From Bifidobacterium myosotis (lineage in GTDB: Bacteria > Actinomycetota > Actinomycetes > Actinomycetales > Bifidobacteriaceae), in assembly GCF_002259745.1 (NCBI RefSeq), contig NZ_MWWW01000008.1, positions 1 to 64,000 on the forward strand: DNA of 64,000 nt. Direction: 5' to 3'. Below the pieces are notes generated by a model, which saw only the letters and a list, made by a program, of their open reading frames with translations, searched no databases and was not told the origin of the DNA. How positions within the stretch are numbered: the first letter of the stretch is position 1; each line of letters begins with the position of its first letter. This document shows, in pieces, positions 62,040 to 64,000 of the stretch. The position numbers were made by a program, and so were the translations under genes.

Positions 62040-62101
62040 TTGCCGACTCCCCTTTCAGAAGGGGAACGATTCGTCAGGGAGACGTGAGGGGGAGTCGGCA
62101 A
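62040..62101 (-). terminator. 13-bp perfect stem after the solute-binding protein gene
   Basis: TTGCCGACTCCCC (62040-62052) and GGGGAGTCGGCAA (62089-62101) are perfect arms, with a small CCCC/GGGG stem inside the loop. It lies 24 bp past the binding-protein stop and probably gives partial termination before the esterase-fucosidase genes. Confidence 0.75.
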
Positions 62102-62124
62102 GAATGGTGGGGGTCAGCCGAGGA

Positions 62125-63885
62125 TCACTTGGCGTCGGACTGGTACTGCTTGACGACTTCCTGACGCGCCTTGGCGAGATCCTTGGCGTTCTGCTCGTCG
62201 ACCTTGAGCACGCTGTCATAGCCCAGATCCTTGACCTGCTGGCGGACGTCCTTGAGCACCTTGGCGAACTCGGCGTCGGACTTGGCCACCAAGGCGTTCC
62301 AGGAGGCGTTGACGACCTCGGTCTTGATGGAGCTGCGGGTGGCGGAGACCGTGGACTCCTCCTGCGGAGTGGTGTAGGAGGCGCCGGGGGCGACAGTCAG
62401 CAGGTTGTTCTTCTCGAGGTAGTCGATGTCGCTGGTGGCGCCGCCCATGTGCTCGGACCAATCCTTGAACAGGGCGCTGGTGTCGGCCTCGGACTCCCAC
62501 AGCTGCGGGTTGAACGCGGCGCCGGTCTCGGAGTCGATGTCGTTCTGCTGCACGGCCTTGAAGTTGAGCAGGGAGAAGCCGCTGTCGTAGGTGCCGCCGC
62601 CGAGGTCATCGGAGATCTTGAGGTTGGCGTGGTCGCCGTTCATGGCCTGCTTGCCGAAGTCGGTGAGCTGGGGCTTGCCGTCCGAGCCTTCGGTCCAACA
62701 GCCGAGGCCCTTCGGGCAGGCGGCGCCACCGGAGTTGGAGGCGGCGGCGTACACGCCTTCGGAGGAGTACAGCCAGTCGATGAACTTGGCGAGACGCTCC
62801 TTGTACTTGGACTTGGAGCCGATGGCGATGATGGTGGAGCCGTCGCCGTCCGGGGTGAAGCCGGTGGAGTAGACCTTCATGCTCTGCAGCGGGGCGAGCA
62901 TGAAGCCGACGCCCTTGGCCTTGTTCTCATCGGAGTTCATACGCGGCTTGCCCAGCCAGCTGAACAGGGAGACGAGGGTCTTGCCGTTGGTCACCTTGTT
63001 CTGCATGGTGTCCCAATCCTGCGTGGTGGACTCGGGGTCCACGAGACCCATCTGCTCGGCCTTGTTGAGGAATTCGAGGGCCTGCTCGTAGACGCCGCCC
63101 TCCTGGGTGGCCGGCTGCACGTCCTTGCCGTCAGCGCTGATGAACACGGAGCCCTGACCCTGGTAGCCGAGCCAGTTGACGACGGCGGAGGCGTTGTTCA
63201 TCACATCGCCATCCCAGTCCTTGAACAGGGAGAAGGCGTAGATGTCGTTCTGGCCGGTCTCCTTGCGGGCCAGATCCTGCATGTCCTTGAGCACGTCGAG
63301 GAAGGCATCGAGATCCTTGATCTCCGGGTAGCCGAGCTCCTTGTAGTACTCCCAGCGGATGTACGGCGCGGAGGTCGGTTCCATGCCCTCGCTCGGGCTG
63401 GACGGGTCGGAGGAGGAGACGCCCTGCGGGATGCCCCACACGCCGTCCTTGCCGGCCTGCTCGGTGATGGCGTCCACGGCGTTCTGGTACTTCTTGACGT
63501 TGGTCATGCTGCTGTAGTACGGCGTCATATCGGTCACCAGATTGGCCTTGACCAGCTTCTGGAGACGGCCGTTGCCGGTGCCGGTGATGATGAGGTCTCC
63601 CAGGGAGCCGGATGCGGCGCGGGTGTCGAAGACGGTGTCTCCGCCGGAGACGTTCGGGGCGATGATGTTGAGCTTCAGGTTGAACTTGTCCTGGACGATC
63701 TTGGCGAACCAGCCCTTCTGTTCGCCCTGCTGGTTGGCCAGCGAGTCGAACACATCAACGGTGACCAGCGAGCCGTCGTCCTTCTCCTCGCCCGCGGTGT
63801 CGCTGCCGCAGGCCGCCAGCGAGAAGGTCATGGCCGCGGCGAGGCCGACGGCCAGTACTGATGTGATCTTCTTCTTGAGTTCCAT
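62125..63885 (-). CDS. Extracellular solute-binding lipoprotein, large LplA/YtcQ type
   Basis: 586 residues, in the size class of LplA-like CUT1 binding proteins (500-600) rather than the 430 of the first one. The lipobox is TFSLAACGSD, with Cys near residue 26. The mature protein shows VDVFDSLANQQGEQKGWFAK, LGDLIITGTGNGRLQKLVKA, PYIRWEYYKELGYPEIKDLD and FIDWLYSSEGVYAAASNSGG. Members of this type bind complex oligosaccharides such as xyloglucan-, rhamnogalacturonan- or N-glycan-derived ones. No permease genes follow it. They may lie before it, beyond the window edge. ATG 63885 follows AAGGAGG. It is upstream of, and likely co-transcribed with, the esterase, fucosidase and beta-glucosidase genes. 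Confidence 0.92.
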   Translation of the reverse strand: MELKKKITSVLAVGLAAAMTFSLAACGSDTAGEEKDDGSLVTVDVFDSLANQQGEQKGWFAKIVQDKFNLKLNIIAPNVSGGDTVFDTRAASGSLGDLIITGTGNGRLQKLVKANLVTDMTPYYSSMTNVKKYQNAVDAITEQAGKDGVWGIPQGVSSSDPSSPSEGMEPTSAPYIRWEYYKELGYPEIKDLDAFLDVLKDMQDLARKETGQNDIYAFSLFKDWDGDVMNNASAVVNWLGYQGQGSVFISADGKDVQPATQEGGVYEQALEFLNKAEQMGLVDPESTTQDWDTMQNKVTNGKTLVSLFSWLGKPRMNSDENKAKGVGFMLAPLQSMKVYSTGFTPDGDGSTIIAIGSKSKYKERLAKFIDWLYSSEGVYAAASNSGGAACPKGLGCWTEGSDGKPQLTDFGKQAMNGDHANLKISDDLGGGTYDSGFSLLNFKAVQQNDIDSETGAAFNPQLWESEADTSALFKDWSEHMGGATSDIDYLEKNNLLTVAPGASYTTPQEESTVSATRSSIKTEVVNASWNALVAKSDAEFAKVLKDVRQQVKDLGYDSVLKVDEQNAKDLAKARQEVVKQYQSDAK

Positions 63886-63960
63886 GACGGAAACCTCCTT
63901 GTTCCTTTCGTGTTGTTGTTCGGTTGCGTTTGGAATAATTGTTTTGGATTGGTTTATTGG

Positions 63961-63973
63961 GCGGACTGTCCGC
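63961..63973. promoter_or_regulatory. Palindrome GCGGAC-T-GTCCGC upstream of the second binding protein
   Basis: Perfect 6-base arms around one base, 76 bp before the start. It is an operator candidate that differs from the CG-centred LacI sites elsewhere in the locus. The window ends 27 bp further on. Confidence 0.5.
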
Positions 63974-64000
63974 TTAACGCGTCGCCTCCGGCCCTGCAAT

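Overview
The window looks like a chromosomal segment of a Bifidobacterium or a close relative. This is inferred from the high-GC actinobacterial codon use, strong AAGGAG-type ribosome sites, and the combination of glycoside hydrolases, LacI repressors and CUT1-type sugar transporters. No rRNA, tRNA or other species marker was found, so the genus call is an inference.

Layout. (1) 1-9.5 kb, accessory: the right end of an ISL3-like insertion sequence abuts an Abi_2/HEPN abortive-infection gene that has lost its start. Then come a DUF3841 gene, an unrecognised 530-residue protein with a HicB-like N-terminus and a zinc ribbon, two zinc-ribbon membrane proteins (one with PASTA repeats), and a frameshifted remnant. 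(2) 9.5-15.3 kb: a MacB/FtsX-type ABC exporter divergent from a TetR regulator, then a DUF4143 ATPase with a cluster of TGAAGAT boxes upstream. (3) 15.4-22 kb: a type I restriction-modification operon (hsdM-hsdS-hsdR) and a YefM/RelE toxin-antitoxin pair. (4) 22-26.2 kb: a decay zone with an internally deleted dehydrogenase, a 5'-truncated methyltransferase, a frameshifted TauE permease, an MFS tail and a TetR tail, around intact cupin and NAD(P)H oxidoreductase genes. (5) 26.3-38 kb: mostly housekeeping or accessory single genes. These are an acetyltransferase, a trans-aconitate methyltransferase-like gene, a RelB/PIN toxin-antitoxin pair, DedA, a two-component system divergent from a FetAB-like exporter, a cupin and a flavodoxin between two MITE-like elements, and a LysR regulator.

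(6) 38.3-64 kb is the most interesting part: about 25 kb devoted to one glycan. It holds two GH31 alpha-xylosidases, a GH42 beta-galactosidase, a GH29 alpha-fucosidase, a GH3 beta-glucosidase, a GH94 cellobiose phosphorylase, two esterase-type hydrolases, a ROK kinase, one complete CUT1 transporter, a second solute-binding protein, two LacI repressors and a TetR repressor. Together these activities match the linkages of acetylated fucogalacto-xyloglucan oligosaccharides. I propose that it is an intracellular xyloglucan-oligosaccharide utilisation locus: import intact oligomers, trim Fuc, Gal, Xyl and acetyl groups, then phosphorolyse or hydrolyse the beta-1,4-glucan core. No endo-xyloglucanase is visible, so the cell probably scavenges oligomers made by others.

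A second theme is a family of short palindromic repeats (GGGACG...CGTCCC). They occur in two fixed sizes (about 41 and 46 bp), often as pairs or triplets in intergenic DNA, and appear twice as the ends of a roughly 208-bp compound repeat.
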